This document shows, in pieces, positions 33,343 through 42,256 of a stretch of 64,000 bases of DNA (positions are counted from its first letter, which is position 1; every line of letters begins with the position of its first letter). Below the pieces are notes generated by a model, which saw only the letters and a list, made by a program, of their open reading frames with translations, was not told where the DNA came from and did not search any database. A program made the translations under genes and the position numbers. The DNA lies in contig NZ_JAFMYU010000019.1 of the NCBI RefSeq assembly GCF_017353255.1, positions 62,001 through 126,000 of the forward strand, read 5' to 3'. The stretch comes from Fibrella aquatilis (GTDB taxonomy: Bacteria > Bacteroidota > Bacteroidia > Cytophagales > Spirosomataceae).

Positions 33343-34122
33343 ATGCACACCCCTGTACATATTTTAGTGATCGAGGATGAGGCTGTTCTGGCCATGACCC
33401 TCAGCGATAAATTAGAAGCCGAAGGCTATACGGTAGTAGGTGTAGCAAACAACGGCGCCAAGGCCCTGAGCCTGTTTATGGCCAATCCTGTTGACCTGAT
33501 TTTAACCGATATTCAGATCAAAGGGCCGTGGGATGGTATTGAGACCGTTCACCAGCTTATGCAGCAACGCCCCGTGCCAGTGATCTACCTAACGGCTTAC
33601 GCTGACAACGAAACCGTTGGCCGCGCCAAACAGACTTATCCTGCCGCGTACTTGTCTAAACCGTTCGATATCAGTAGTTTACGATTGGCTATTGACCTAG
33701 CCATCCATAATTTTGTGCAGCGCAACAGCCCCGACGTAGCACCTGCCGATATGGCAACGACAACCTCGCCTACTGAACGTGACCTGGTGCGAGACCCCAT
33801 TTTGCTGGTAAACGACCAGCTATTTCTGAAGCAGGGTTACCAGTTTGTAAAAGTAAACCTAGCCGATATTGTCTTGCTCGAAGCCGACAATATATATACT
33901 ACGTTTGTGACCCAAGTTCGCAAGTATGCCCTTAGGCTACCGCTAACCTCCGTTCTGGAGAAAATGCCCGCCAAACGGTTTGTCAGGATACACCGGTCAT
34001 TTGCCGTCAACGTGAGTCAGGTAGACACCTTCAGCGACCATGAGGTGACGCTGGGTAAGCACAGTGTGCCCATGAGCAAAAATTTCAAAGACGAGTTCAT
34101 CCACCGCCTGCGGGCATCATAA
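33343..34122 (+). CDS. LytTR family response regulator
   Basis: A 259-aa two-domain regulator. Receiver domain (residues 1-125): acidic pair Glu11/Asp12, phosphoacceptor Asp56 (LILTDIQ), Thr/Ala (YLTAYAD) and Lys (YLSKPFD). A linker of about 30 residues leads to a LytTR DNA-binding domain (about 155-255: VKVNLADIVLLEADNIYT, RFVRIHRSFAVNVSQVD). Cognate to the upstream TPR histidine kinase. Its target is unknown; LytTR regulators often act on nearby promoters, and none with a clear paired repeat was found. Confidence 0.93.
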   Translation: MHTPVHILVIEDEAVLAMTLSDKLEAEGYTVVGVANNGAKALSLFMANPVDLILTDIQIKGPWDGIETVHQLMQQRPVPVIYLTAYADNETVGRAKQTYPAAYLSKPFDISSLRLAIDLAIHNFVQRNSPDVAPADMATTTSPTERDLVRDPILLVNDQLFLKQGYQFVKVNLADIVLLEADNIYTTFVTQVRKYALRLPLTSVLEKMPAKRFVRIHRSFAVNVSQVDTFSDHEVTLGKHSVPMSKNFKDEFIHRLRAS

Positions 34123-34131
34123 CAAGGGGGT

Positions 34132-34157
34132 CTTCGGTAAACAGTAAACAGAAGACT
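34132..34157. repeat. Remnant of a heptad element
   Basis: GTCTTC and GAAGAC flank GTAAACAGTAAACA, the same words as in the arms at 19323, 28563 and 53830 (CAGTAAACAGAAGAC). Only one arm is present, so it looks like a deleted or half element. It lies just ahead of the gltX promoter. Confidence 0.55.
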
Positions 34158-34169
34158 CCTTTGTGGGTG

Positions 34170-34177
34170 TATTTTTG
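34170..34177 (+). promoter_or_regulatory. Promoter -7 box for gltX
   Basis: TATTTTTG fits TAnnTTTG, 24 bases before the gltX ATG. The -33 position falls in the repeat remnant and has no clear TTG. Confidence 0.5.
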
Positions 34178-34201
34178 CAAGTTCGTTTTTGACACCATGA
34201 T

Positions 34202-35746
34202 ATGCCTGATTTAGTTCGCGACGTGCGCGTCCGTTTTGCACCCAGTCCCACCGGTCCGCTCCACATTGGCGGGGTCCGTACGGCACTGTATAACTACCTG
34301 TTCGCCCGGAAAACGGGCGGCAAAATGCTCCTCCGTATTGAAGACACCGACCAAAATCGGTTTGTGCCGGGGGCTGAAAGCTATATTATTGAGGCCCTCA
34401 ACTGGGTAGGTATCCAGATCGACGAGGGGCAAACTGCCAATGGTCCCCTGGGGCCTGATGCACCTTACCGGCAGTCGGAACGGCGCGAGATTTACCAGCG
34501 CGAGGCTCTCCGGCTGGTAGAAGAAGGTAAAGCCTATTACGCCTTCGACACTGCCGACGAACTCGACGCCATGCGCAAGCGGCTGGAAGAAGCCAACGCC
34601 CCCGCCGCGCAGTATAACGCCATTACCCGACTACAGATGCGCAACGCCCTCACCATGCCCGCCGCCGATGTGAAGGCCCGCATTGAGGGGGGTGAACCGC
34701 ACGTGATTCGGTTGAAAACGCCTCGCAAAGAGGAAGTTAGGCTCAACGACATCGTGCGCGGCTGGGTCAACGTGCATTCATCGGCCATTGACGATAAGGT
34801 ACTGTTGAAGTCTGACGGGCTGCCTACCTATCACCTGGCCAACGTGGTTGATGATCATTTGATGAACATCTCGCACGTGATTCGGGGGGAGGAATGGTTG
34901 CCTTCGGCTCCGCTGCACGTATTGCTGTATCGGTACCTGGGTTGGGAGGCCACCATGCCGCAATTTGCCCACCTGCCCCTGCTGCTGAAACCTGAAGGCA
35001 ACGGCAAGCTAAGCAAGCGCGATGCTGATTTGGGTGGTTTCCCGATCTTCCCACTGCAATGGACCGACCCATTTAGTGGTACCGTGGCACGGGGTTTCCG
35101 CGAAGACGGCTATTTGCCCGAAGCCCTAGTCAATTTCCTCTCCCTGCTAGGCTGGAACCCCGGCACTGAGCAGGAACTCTTCGGAATGGACGAGCTGATC
35201 GAGGCATTCGACCTGGAGAAAATCCACAAAGGTGGTGCCCGTTTCGATATTGAAAAGGCCGATTGGTTCAACCAGCAGTACCTGCGTCAGCGGCCCGATG
35301 CTGAGTTGGCCCCCGCCGTACAAACGCAGGCAACCGCCGCTGGACTGGATTGTCCGCCCGAAAAGGCCGAAGCGGTGGTGCGTTTGCTGAAGGAGCGAGT
35401 AAGCTTCGCCAGGGACATTTTCCCCGAAGCCCATACCATTTTCTATGCCCCCAACACCTACGATGAAGCCATCCGCGCCGCCAAGTGGAACGACGACGCC
35501 CGCAAGGCCGTGACCGTCTTTCGCGACGCGCTGCTGACTTACGATGGTCCTTTTGAAGCCGATGCGATTAAACACCTTCTGGCTGACACCCTCACGGCCG
35601 CGGGCATCAAACAGGGCAAGATCATGCAGGCTATGCGCCTGGCCCTCACCGGCTCTGGCGTTGGCCCCGATCTGATGCTGAGCATGCAGATCATGGGCAA
35701 AGAGGGGGTAGTGGCACGACTGGAGAATGCACTGGCAAAACTGTAG
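34202..35746 (+). CDS. gltX: Glutamyl-tRNA synthetase
   Basis: A 514-aa class I aminoacyl-tRNA synthetase that loads Glu on tRNA-Glu. HIGH-type motif PTGPLHIGG (residues 16-24), KMSKS-type motif KLSKR (269-273), VDDHLMNISHVIRGEEWLPS, and a C-terminal helical anticodon-binding part (about 340-514). Length fits non-discriminating bacterial GltX plus a small insertion (about 180-195). Own promoter and spaced neighbours suggest a single-gene unit. Confidence 0.96.
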   Translation: MPDLVRDVRVRFAPSPTGPLHIGGVRTALYNYLFARKTGGKMLLRIEDTDQNRFVPGAESYIIEALNWVGIQIDEGQTANGPLGPDAPYRQSERREIYQREALRLVEEGKAYYAFDTADELDAMRKRLEEANAPAAQYNAITRLQMRNALTMPAADVKARIEGGEPHVIRLKTPRKEEVRLNDIVRGWVNVHSSAIDDKVLLKSDGLPTYHLANVVDDHLMNISHVIRGEEWLPSAPLHVLLYRYLGWEATMPQFAHLPLLLKPEGNGKLSKRDADLGGFPIFPLQWTDPFSGTVARGFREDGYLPEALVNFLSLLGWNPGTEQELFGMDELIEAFDLEKIHKGGARFDIEKADWFNQQYLRQRPDAELAPAVQTQATAAGLDCPPEKAEAVVRLLKERVSFARDIFPEAHTIFYAPNTYDEAIRAAKWNDDARKAVTVFRDALLTYDGPFEADAIKHLLADTLTAAGIKQGKIMQAMRLALTGSGVGPDLMLSMQIMGKEGVVARLENALAKL

Positions 35747-35848
35747 TCTGGCTTATTCAGTTAACTGCAAAGCAATGCATGTTCTAGTCCACGGTTTGAA
35801 TCATGGACCAGGCTAACGATACAGCAACTTCCCTACATCCGTCAGTTT

Positions 35849-36148
35849 ATGGCTAAGAAGAAACCACTCCCCAACCCCGACGAGCCAGAAAAGCCACGGG
35901 TACACAAAGAACTCGAAGGGTTCAATATTGAGATTAACTCGTTCGGCGAGATCGTCACGAGCTTCGAGATCGACAAGATCAACCAGTTTCTGAACCGGAC
36001 TGTAGACGATAAAAAACTACGCCACCGCGACGATTTGAAAGCCCTCAAGGGTGAATCACCTGACAGCGACGACGATGCTGATGAGGCCGACGACCCCGAA
36101 AAACTCTTCGACGAAACCGATGACATTCTGCCCGACGAAGGGAAGTAA
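35849..36148 (+). CDS. Small acidic hypothetical protein
   Basis: A 99-aa, strongly charged protein, not recognised. A basic, Pro-rich start (MAKKKPLPNPDEPEKP) is followed by a compact segment (ELEGFNIEINSFGEIVTSFEIDKINQFLNRTVDDKKL) that looks like a short beta-alpha unit. The last 35 residues are almost all Asp/Glu (SDDDADEADDPEKLFDETDDILPDE). A soluble, probably flexible binding protein is the most that can be said. It follows gltX by 102 bases. Confidence 0.65.
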   Translation: MAKKKPLPNPDEPEKPRVHKELEGFNIEINSFGEIVTSFEIDKINQFLNRTVDDKKLRHRDDLKALKGESPDSDDDADEADDPEKLFDETDDILPDEGK

Positions 36149-36162
36149 AAGAGGGGAACAAG

Positions 36163-36254
36163 GTTCAAAGTTTAAGGTCTAAAGTTTAAAGTTGGCTGAC
36201 GCACTTAGTCTCTTGCGTCAGCCAACTTTAAACTTTAGACCTTAGACTTTGAAC
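36163..36254. repeat. Heptad-armed inverted repeat (TTTAAAG class)
   Basis: 41-bp arms (36163-36203 and 36214-36254) with one mismatch and a 10-nt loop. Units are TTTAAAG, TCTAAAG and relatives. The apex TTGGCTGACGCA and its complement are the same as in the element at 50290 and close to 4450. Confidence 0.93.
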
Positions 36255-36349
36255 ATCAAAGCCCCTTCCACGTCCGTTTATCCAATTTCCTTCGGGTCAA
36301 ATCGGCTAATCTGATAGCTTTCGTGTCATAACCAATCCACTGGTGAAAC

Positions 36350-37129
36350 ATGACTTCTCACGAGATAGACTACAAGATTATTGGCGAGGACATCCAGGTC
36401 GTTGAAATAGAACTGGACCCCAACGAAACCGTCATTGCCGAAGCCGGGGCGATGTTGTTTATGGAAGACGGCATCACGTTTGAAACCAAAATGGGCGACG
36501 GCTCGCAGGCAACTGGGGGCTTTCTAGGCAAGCTGATGCAGGCCGGCTCGCGGCTGGTCATGGGCGAATCGCTGTTTATGACGCACTTCACCAACCGGGG
36601 AAGTGGCAAGAAAAAGGTGGCGTTTGCGGCTCCGTATCCCGGCACAGTCATGCCCATCAATTTGGCCAATATTTACCAGAATACCCTGGTTGTGCAGAAA
36701 GATGCCTTTTTGTGTGCCGCGTTGGGCACAAAACTCAGCATTCATTTTAACCAAAAACTGGGCGCGGGCCTGTTTGGCGGTGAGGGGTTCATCCTTGAAA
36801 AAGTGCAGGGCGATGGCATGGCGTTTATTCACGCCGGTGGGGTGGTAATGAAACGGCAGCTTAACAATGAAACCATTCGGGTAGACACCGGCTGTGTGGT
36901 GGGTTTCGAACCACAAATCGACTTCAGCGTCGAGCGGTCGGGGGGCTTGCGTAGCATGGTGTTTGGCGGCGAAGGCATCTTCTTGGCCACATTGCGCGGC
37001 ACGGGTACCGTCTGGATTCAGTCTATGCCCATTTCGAAACTCATTCAGCGGCTGGCACCCTATGGTGGCAACGCCAACAAAGAGGGCGGTTCGGTGCTGG
37101 GGCAATTGGGTAATTTGTTTGAGGGCTGA
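36350..37129 (+). CDS. AIM24/TIGR00266 family protein
   Basis: A 259-aa beta-rich protein of the AIM24 family. Family signs include [33 protein letters not shown], Gly-rich [19 protein letters not shown], and [16 protein letters not shown]. It has no signal or membrane segment. Structures of relatives show a double beta-sheet fold; yeast AIM24 affects mitochondrial membrane organisation, but no bacterial role is settled. The Gly-rich C-terminus ([19 protein letters not shown]) is common in the family. Confidence 0.88.
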   Translation: MTSHEIDYKIIGEDIQVVEIELDPNETVIAEAGAMLFMEDGITFETKMGDGSQATGGFLGKLMQAGSRLVMGESLFMTHFTNRGSGKKKVAFAAPYPGTVMPINLANIYQNTLVVQKDAFLCAALGTKLSIHFNQKLGAGLFGGEGFILEKVQGDGMAFIHAGGVVMKRQLNNETIRVDTGCVVGFEPQIDFSVERSGGLRSMVFGGEGIFLATLRGTGTVWIQSMPISKLIQRLAPYGGNANKEGGSVLGQLGNLFEG

Positions 37130-37154
37130 TACACAAGCTCATGCTATTCTTAGA

Positions 37155-37162
37155 TACCTTTC
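37155..37162 (+). promoter_or_regulatory. Weak promoter -7 box for the methyltransferase
   Basis: TACCTTTC differs from TAnnTTTG only in the last base. It lies 82 bases before the chosen start. Confidence 0.35.
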
Positions 37163-37243
37163 GGCTTGCGTTCGTCGTTGAGTAAATGCCTACAACCTAT
37201 GGGGTTACAAGATGATTTAGCGTTTTGTTTAAATCCCAAGCCA

Positions 37244-37984
37244 ATGACTAATCGTGCCATAACCAGCGACGAAACGGCGTTTACCGACGAAGAGTTTGAC
37301 GAAATATATCCCCAGGGTATCGAAGCGAATTTTTGGCATACCTGCCGAAATCGACTGATAATGAATGCGTTATCGCCTGGTTTGTTATATATGGATGTGG
37401 GTAGTGGACGGGGTATTGTGACCGATTACCTCTTCAAACATGGGGTTGTTATTGAGGGCGCCGAACTGGGTGATTCGAACCCCATGCCCAACAACACGGT
37501 ACCGATACACTACAAAACGAACGTGACCGAGCTGCCCGAGACGTTACGACTTCAGGTGGGGGCGCTCACATTTTTCGACGTCATCGAACACATTGAGCAG
37601 CCCATTCCTTTTCTGGAAACTATTCTGAAGGCTTACCCCAATGTGACAGAACTGGTCTTCACCGTGCCAGCCCGGCAGGAAATCTGGACGAATTTCGACG
37701 AATTTAACCGTCACTTTATGCGCTATAGCCTGCCCGATATGCGCCGGGTGGTGGAGGCGCTTGGGTTTCAGGTTGTTACGAACCGATACTTTTTTCAATC
37801 GCTTTACTGCCTGCTTTTTGCTAAAACGCGGTTTTCGCGTACTGACCGCAACGAGCAGCAACGACCTCCCAAAGGCGTTGTTGCGCTGGCCCATGGCCTT
37901 ATTGGCCACCTGATGTATTGGGAAAGTAAACTCCTGCCCAGTGGCTGGTACGGATCGTCTGTGCTGTGCATAGGCCGGAGGTAA
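37244..37984 (+). CDS. SAM-dependent methyltransferase
   Basis: A class I methyltransferase, 246 aa from the ATG at 37244. Motif I is LYMDVGSGRGIVTDYLF; LTFFDVIEHIEQPIPFLETI is the later strand plus helix found in UbiG/Coq-like and methyltransferase-11/23 domains; ELVFTVPARQEIWTNFDEFNRHFMRYS resembles the substrate loop. The ATG at 37199 would add 15 residues of poor coding character and is the alternative start. Substrate not readable. Not closely coupled to its neighbours. Confidence 0.82.
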   Translation: MTNRAITSDETAFTDEEFDEIYPQGIEANFWHTCRNRLIMNALSPGLLYMDVGSGRGIVTDYLFKHGVVIEGAELGDSNPMPNNTVPIHYKTNVTELPETLRLQVGALTFFDVIEHIEQPIPFLETILKAYPNVTELVFTVPARQEIWTNFDEFNRHFMRYSLPDMRRVVEALGFQVVTNRYFFQSLYCLLFAKTRFSRTDRNEQQRPPKGVVALAHGLIGHLMYWESKLLPSGWYGSSVLCIGRR

Positions 37985-38008
37985 CCCTTCCTGGGTGCTG
38001 GATGTTCG

Positions 38009-38419
38009 TTAGGGAAGTATGACGGCTTGGTATTCGCCGTTTACAGAAGTCAGTTGTAGGCGCCGCACAACGTGCTTTTTATCTACCCAGACGTCGAGCC
38101 AATACGTGCCATTGTCTAATTCCCGCAGGTCAAGCCGACGGGCAAACAGCGGGTTGTCAGATCGTGAGTGAGCAGTGTATATCGTTGTTTTTTGGTCGTC
38201 TCGTAACCGTATACTCGTGTTGGCATAGGGGTTTTTGTCGATCGATATATCGAGCAGTGCGCCACCCACAGGTGTGATGATTAGCGTGAAGGCCTCTTGC
38301 CGAATAGTCTCAGACCCTATGCCATTGACATAGGTTTCGCTCAGCTGTGCATAGCTGGTCGATAATGCTAACAGGCTGAAGACGAAAGCTGTTAGGAAGC
38401 TGTAGTAGGCGTTTTTCAT
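38009..38419 (-). CDS. Small exported protein, T9SS-like C-terminus
   Basis: A 136-aa exported protein. Signal peptide of about 24 residues (FVFSLLALSTSYAQ). The rest is beta-rich: LIITPVGGALLDISIDKN, then LRELDNGTYWLDVWVDKKHVVRRLQL near the C-terminus, which resembles the last strands of type IX sorting domains (short Gly-x-Tyr plus basic strand) but is shorter than a full type A domain. It is divergent from the LysR gene, so a LysR-controlled secreted protein is plausible (inference). Confidence 0.65.
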   Translation of the reverse strand: MKNAYYSFLTAFVFSLLALSTSYAQLSETYVNGIGSETIRQEAFTLIITPVGGALLDISIDKNPYANTSIRLRDDQKTTIYTAHSRSDNPLFARRLDLRELDNGTYWLDVWVDKKHVVRRLQLTSVNGEYQAVILP

Positions 38420-38542
38420 AAAGCAGCGCGTCTAAACTGAGTGGAGATCAATGACTTGATTGTAAAGCACTGCATCTTTATTTATGTTCGGAAATGCTAT
38501 TTTTACATGGATTGATGCCGCCGGGGCATAACCAGTTAATCC

Positions 38543-39472
38543 ATGGAACTACGCTTATTACGCGCATTTCGTCAGGTGGCTACCGATCTGAACTACTCAC
38601 GGGCGGCCGAGAAATTATTTGTGGCGCAACCGGCCCTTAGCAGGCAAATTCAGAGCCTGGAAGATGCTATGGGTGTGCGTTTGTTCGACCGCGACAAGCG
38701 AACTGTGCGCCTGACAGCCGCCGGAGCATACCTCAACGAACAGCTAGGCTCTTGGTTCGATACCCTGGACCACCTCACTGAGCAAGCGCAGCGTATTCAC
38801 AACGGTGACCTCGGCGACCTACGCATTGGCCATCCCGGATCAGCCCTCTACTCTGTCCTGCCCGATGCACTGGCCGACTTTTCGCGGCTGTATCCCGGTG
38901 TAGTCACCTCGTTGCGTGAGGTCAACGAGGTTGAGTTGCAGGAGGCGCTGTTGCAACAAAAAATTGATGTCGGTTTTGTGCGTGAGTTGCCGCAGGACCC
39001 GCGCCTGAGCAGCCGAATGGTGCTGGAAGAACCTTTTTCCCTGGTATTGCCGCGCAATCATTGGCTCAACCCCAGCACGTTTACGAGTTTGGCGCAGTGC
39101 CACGATGAGCCATTTATTCTGCCTGCTCTGGGCAAGAGCATCACCTACACCAGGCAACTACTAAGCCTGTTTGCCACGCATGGTTACACGCCAAAAGCCC
39201 GCTATGAGTCTAACTACGGGGCCACCATCTTGCGGCTGGTAGAAAAAGGGCTAGGCTTGGCGGTATTGCCTATTTCTTACCAGTCGGGTACCTCGCTCAA
39301 CCTGCGTTTCCTGATCCTGCCTAACAGCACACAGCTCTATCTGATCTGGCGCATGAACGACCCGAATCCGGTGGTGAATAACTTCCTGGCCGTTTGTGAG
39401 CAGGTAGCTGCCGACTGGCCCGTAAAGCCACCCGAACTTTCGACAGAGCGAGACCGTTTTTCAACAGAGTAA
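38543..39472 (+). CDS. LysR family transcriptional regulator
   Basis: A 309-aa LysR-type regulator. N-terminal winged helix: LRLLRAFRQVATDLNYSRAAEKLFVAQPALSRQIQSLE with the usual helix-turn-helix (about 20-40). The effector-binding domain follows (about 90-295, two alpha/beta lobes). LysR proteins commonly regulate the divergent gene, here the small exported protein at 38009-38419; the gap of 123 bp is large enough for operator sites. The effector is unknown. Confidence 0.92.
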   Translation: MELRLLRAFRQVATDLNYSRAAEKLFVAQPALSRQIQSLEDAMGVRLFDRDKRTVRLTAAGAYLNEQLGSWFDTLDHLTEQAQRIHNGDLGDLRIGHPGSALYSVLPDALADFSRLYPGVVTSLREVNEVELQEALLQQKIDVGFVRELPQDPRLSSRMVLEEPFSLVLPRNHWLNPSTFTSLAQCHDEPFILPALGKSITYTRQLLSLFATHGYTPKARYESNYGATILRLVEKGLGLAVLPISYQSGTSLNLRFLILPNSTQLYLIWRMNDPNPVVNNFLAVCEQVAADWPVKPPELSTERDRFSTE

Positions 39473-39484
39473 GTCTTATTGATT

Positions 39485-39775
39485 ATGGAAGTTATCTGCA
39501 CAAACGACAAGTTTCCGGCCCCTGTGTTGGCCTTCTACGCCGAATTTGGGGTACAAACGCCGAAGAAAGATACGCTTTACACCATCAGGCAGGTGAAGCA
39601 GCACACCACTGGCGAAACGGGCGTATTGCTGGCGGAGATACAGAATCCCGACGTGCCGGTGAAGCACCCCGTGCTGGGCGAGGTCTGGTTTGAGCCTACC
39701 TTCAACGTGAATCGCTTTGCCACGCTGTTGGGCCAACCCATCCGCGAAGAAGAACTCGCCGATGTGACCACATAA
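39485..39775 (+). CDS. Conserved-type small protein
   Basis: A 96-aa acidic protein from the ATG at 39485; an in-frame TTG two codons earlier is less likely. MEVICTNDKFPAPVLAFYAEFGVQTPKKDTLYTIRQVK and the ending VLGEVWFEPTFNVNRFATLLGQPI resemble small Bacteroidota proteins with a C..D...P..GKxYTVR pattern. No catalytic motif or membrane segment. It overlaps no gene and is followed by a clear terminator, so it ends the LysR transcript. Confidence 0.6.
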   Translation: MEVICTNDKFPAPVLAFYAEFGVQTPKKDTLYTIRQVKQHTTGETGVLLAEIQNPDVPVKHPVLGEVWFEPTFNVNRFATLLGQPIREEELADVTT

Positions 39776-39799
39776 AGCAGAACGATGTTGAATATTATT

Positions 39800-39831
39800 A
39801 ACCGATACCCTAGCCGGGTATCGGTTTTTTT
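39800..39831 (+). terminator. Rho-independent terminator
   Basis: AACCGATACCC (39800-39810) pairs with GGGTATCGGTT (39816-39826), followed by five more T. Strong intrinsic terminator ending the LysR-96-aa transcript. Confidence 0.93.
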
Positions 39832-39874
39832 GTGGTCGTGGTGGTTTGCTGTCTGGCAACTGAACAAAAAGGCC

Positions 39875-39904
39875 TACCTTTGTTTTATAAGTTTTGTTTT
39901 ATAA
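39875..39904 (+). promoter_or_regulatory. Promoter and direct repeat ahead of the SGNH hydrolase gene
   Basis: TACCTTTG at 39875-39882 is a full -7 match. Just after it GTTTTATAA occurs twice (39882-39890 and 39896-39904), 14 bases apart, across the predicted transcription start. Two half-sites placed like this could be an operator, but no regulator is identified. Confidence 0.55.
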
Positions 39905-39925
39905 AATCTTGACATCGGTCTATTT

Positions 39926-40789
39926 ATGTGGTATGTAATTGTCGGCCTTTTGCTCAGCATTCCGGTTGGCGTTTACTTCTGGCTACGCAGCAAAGTGCTA
40001 CACCACCGGCCAGAAAATTACCCCAATACGGCACTGAAACTGGCTGATAAACAGGTAGTTGTCTGCATTGGAGATAGCATCACCCACGGCAACACAGGGG
40101 CTAACTACGTCGATCTGCTAGCGACCACCTTTGCCGATAGGCCCTGGCAGTTTTTCAACGCTGGACGTAACGCCGACCTGACTTACACCCTGCTCGACCG
40201 GCTGGACGATGTTATTCAACTTCAGCCCGACCTGGTTACGGTGCTGATTGGTACCAATGATGTTAACGCCACACTGAGCCAGTGGCGGCTGAAAGAATAC
40301 CGCGACATCGGGCGAATTGACCCCGGCGTAACGCCCAGTTTCGAGTCGTTTCAGGCTAACTATCGGCAGATCATCAGTCGGTTACGGGCTGAAACAAAGG
40401 CCCGTATTGCGCTGGCGTCACTGCCTGTTATGGGCGAAGACCTTACCCACGAAGCCAACCTACGCGCTGATAGCTATAGTCTGTTTATTAAACAGTTATG
40501 TATTGACGAAGGCCTCACCTACCTGCCCGTGCGCGAAGAGATGAAGGCTTACCTAGGCGATTTCCCTACCAAACGACGTTACGGTTATGAGGCGGCGCGG
40601 CGGTTGTTGACGGTGAGTGTAGCCCGTCATTATCTGTTTGGCCATTCGTGGGACCAAATCTGTGCCGCCAACGGCAATCAGCTTACCCAGGATATGCTCC
40701 ATTTCAACAGCATAGGTGCCCGGATCATAGCGGGCCTGATAACCCCTTTTCTTCAGACATTACAACCTCAGCCTGCTACTGCGTTATGA
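39926..40789 (+). CDS. SGNH/GDSL hydrolase
   Basis: A 287-aa esterase-type hydrolase with an N-terminal membrane anchor (VIVGLLLSIPVGVYFWL). Block I is VVCIGDSITHGNTG (catalytic Ser in GDS), block II Gly is in FFNAGRNADL, block III is VLIGTNDVN (Asn), and block V is DMLHFNSIGA with the Asp/His pair. It likely acts on an ester in the envelope. Its TGA stop overlaps the ATG of the flavin monooxygenase (ATGA), so the two are translationally coupled and probably work on related substrates. Confidence 0.9.
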   Translation: MWYVIVGLLLSIPVGVYFWLRSKVLHHRPENYPNTALKLADKQVVVCIGDSITHGNTGANYVDLLATTFADRPWQFFNAGRNADLTYTLLDRLDDVIQLQPDLVTVLIGTNDVNATLSQWRLKEYRDIGRIDPGVTPSFESFQANYRQIISRLRAETKARIALASLPVMGEDLTHEANLRADSYSLFIKQLCIDEGLTYLPVREEMKAYLGDFPTKRRYGYEAARRLLTVSVARHYLFGHSWDQICAANGNQLTQDMLHFNSIGARIIAGLITPFLQTLQPQPATAL

Positions 40790-42093
40790 CACCTACTGTT
40801 TGTATTATCGGGGCCGGTTCGTCGGGCATTTCGGCCGCTAAAGTGCTGCAACAGAAGGGTATAGCCTTCGACTGTTTTGAGAAAGGATCGGCCATTGGGG
40901 GCAACTGGCGCTACAATAACGACAACGGCATGTCAAGTGCTTACCGGTCGCTGCACATCAACACCAATCGTATGGTGATGGCCTACAGCGATTTTCCGAT
41001 GCCCGCCGATTATGCCATGTTTCCGCACCATAGCCAGATTATCCAGTATTTCGAAAACTACGTACAGCACTTCGGCATAGCCGACAAGATCACCTACAAC
41101 ACCACCGTGACCAACGTGCGGCGTAATGAGGGGGGGGGCTATCGCGTAAGCACCAGCGATGGGAAGGAACACACCTACGACCACGTAATTGTCTCGAACG
41201 GTCACCACTGGAATCCGCGCTATCCCGACCCTGCTTTTCCAGGGCAGTTTGCAGGGCAGGTGATGCATTCGCACGATTATAAAGTGCCCGAACAAATTCA
41301 GGGCAAAGACATCCTGATTGTAGGCATTGGCAACTCGGCGGTCGATATTGCCTGCGAAGCCGCCCGGCAAGCCACTGGTAATAAAGTAGTTATTTCTACG
41401 CGGAGTGGGGCCTATATTCTTCCAAACTGGTTAATGGGCATGCCGTTTGATTCGCTGGCCAGCCCGCTCACGGCCAAACTGCCCATGACCCTGCAACGGC
41501 TATTGCTGAAAGCCTCGTTATTGCTGGCGCGGGGGCGGCAAGATGCTTACGGAGTGCCCGTACCCAAGCGCCCCTTGTTGAGTGAGCATCCCACCATTTC
41601 GCAGGATCTGCTTAACATAGTAGGTCGGGGACTGGTGCAGTTTAAGCCTAATATTCAGTTGTTTGAGGGCCACGACGTGGTCTTTATCGACGGCACCCGG
41701 CAACGGTTCGACATGGTTATCTATGCCACAGGCTACAAGGTGACGTTCCCGTTTTTTGCTCCTGATTTCATCAACGTCGAAGCTGACAATAACCTGCAAT
41801 TGTACCGGCGGGTGGTGCATCCCGACTATCCGGGGTTGTATTTTCAGGGACTGGTGCAACCGTTGGGGGCCATTATGCCCCTGGCCGAAATGCAGGCTAA
41901 CTGGATTGCCAGCCTAATTGTGGGCGAGTGCCGCCTACCTGACCGCACCACCATGCTGGGGGCTATTAGGCGTGATGCCGAACAGAACCTGCAGCGATAT
42001 AAAGAGTCGGCGCGGCATACATTGCAAGTTGATTTTCACCCCTATAGGGAAAGTATTGAACGGGAGATGAAACGGTATGCCTATAGAGTATAG
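40786..42093 (+). CDS. Flavin-containing monooxygenase
   Basis: A 435-aa class B flavoprotein monooxygenase. FAD site GAGSSG (residues 9-14) and GGNWRY; the FMO fingerprint FPGQFAGQVMHSHDYKVP (about 151-168, FxGxxxHxxxY); NADPH site VGIGNSAVDIA; and the C-terminal ATGYKVTFPFF. FMOs oxidise N, S or ketone groups. Coupled by a 4-base overlap to the SGNH esterase; a Baeyer-Villiger-like oxidation followed by ester cleavage would fit the pair, but this is inference. Confidence 0.92.
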   Translation: MTPTVCIIGAGSSGISAAKVLQQKGIAFDCFEKGSAIGGNWRYNNDNGMSSAYRSLHINTNRMVMAYSDFPMPADYAMFPHHSQIIQYFENYVQHFGIADKITYNTTVTNVRRNEGGGYRVSTSDGKEHTYDHVIVSNGHHWNPRYPDPAFPGQFAGQVMHSHDYKVPEQIQGKDILIVGIGNSAVDIACEAARQATGNKVVISTRSGAYILPNWLMGMPFDSLASPLTAKLPMTLQRLLLKASLLLARGRQDAYGVPVPKRPLLSEHPTISQDLLNIVGRGLVQFKPNIQLFEGHDVVFIDGTRQRFDMVIYATGYKVTFPFFAPDFINVEADNNLQLYRRVVHPDYPGLYFQGLVQPLGAIMPLAEMQANWIASLIVGECRLPDRTTMLGAIRRDAEQNLQRYKESARHTLQVDFHPYRESIEREMKRYAYRV

Positions 42094-42134
42094 GAACTTT
42101 TTTGGCCCGATATATGATAGACTTGGTAATTGAC

Positions 42135-42175
42135 GAAGTTAAAATTTGACTGATATAGAGTTGGTTACTAACTTC
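42135..42175. promoter_or_regulatory. Dyad upstream of the Rrf2 gene
   Basis: GAAGTTA (42135-42141) and TAACTTC (42169-42175) form a perfect 7-bp dyad with 27 bases between, about 80 bases before the Rrf2 start. It could be a binding site for the Rrf2 product itself; the spacing is wider than usual for Rrf2 operators. Confidence 0.3.
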
Positions 42176-42256
42176 GGCGTTTGTTGTTTGGTAATTACTA
42201 CCTAATCTGTGTTTCTTCTCACCTAGCCGCGATGAACGGTTCGACTACCGTAACCA

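Noticed and set aside
40648-40785. N-terminal extension of the flavin monooxygenase
   Set aside because: The extension lies in another frame of the SGNH gene and has no domain; the ATG at 40786 gives the normal FAD-binding start.
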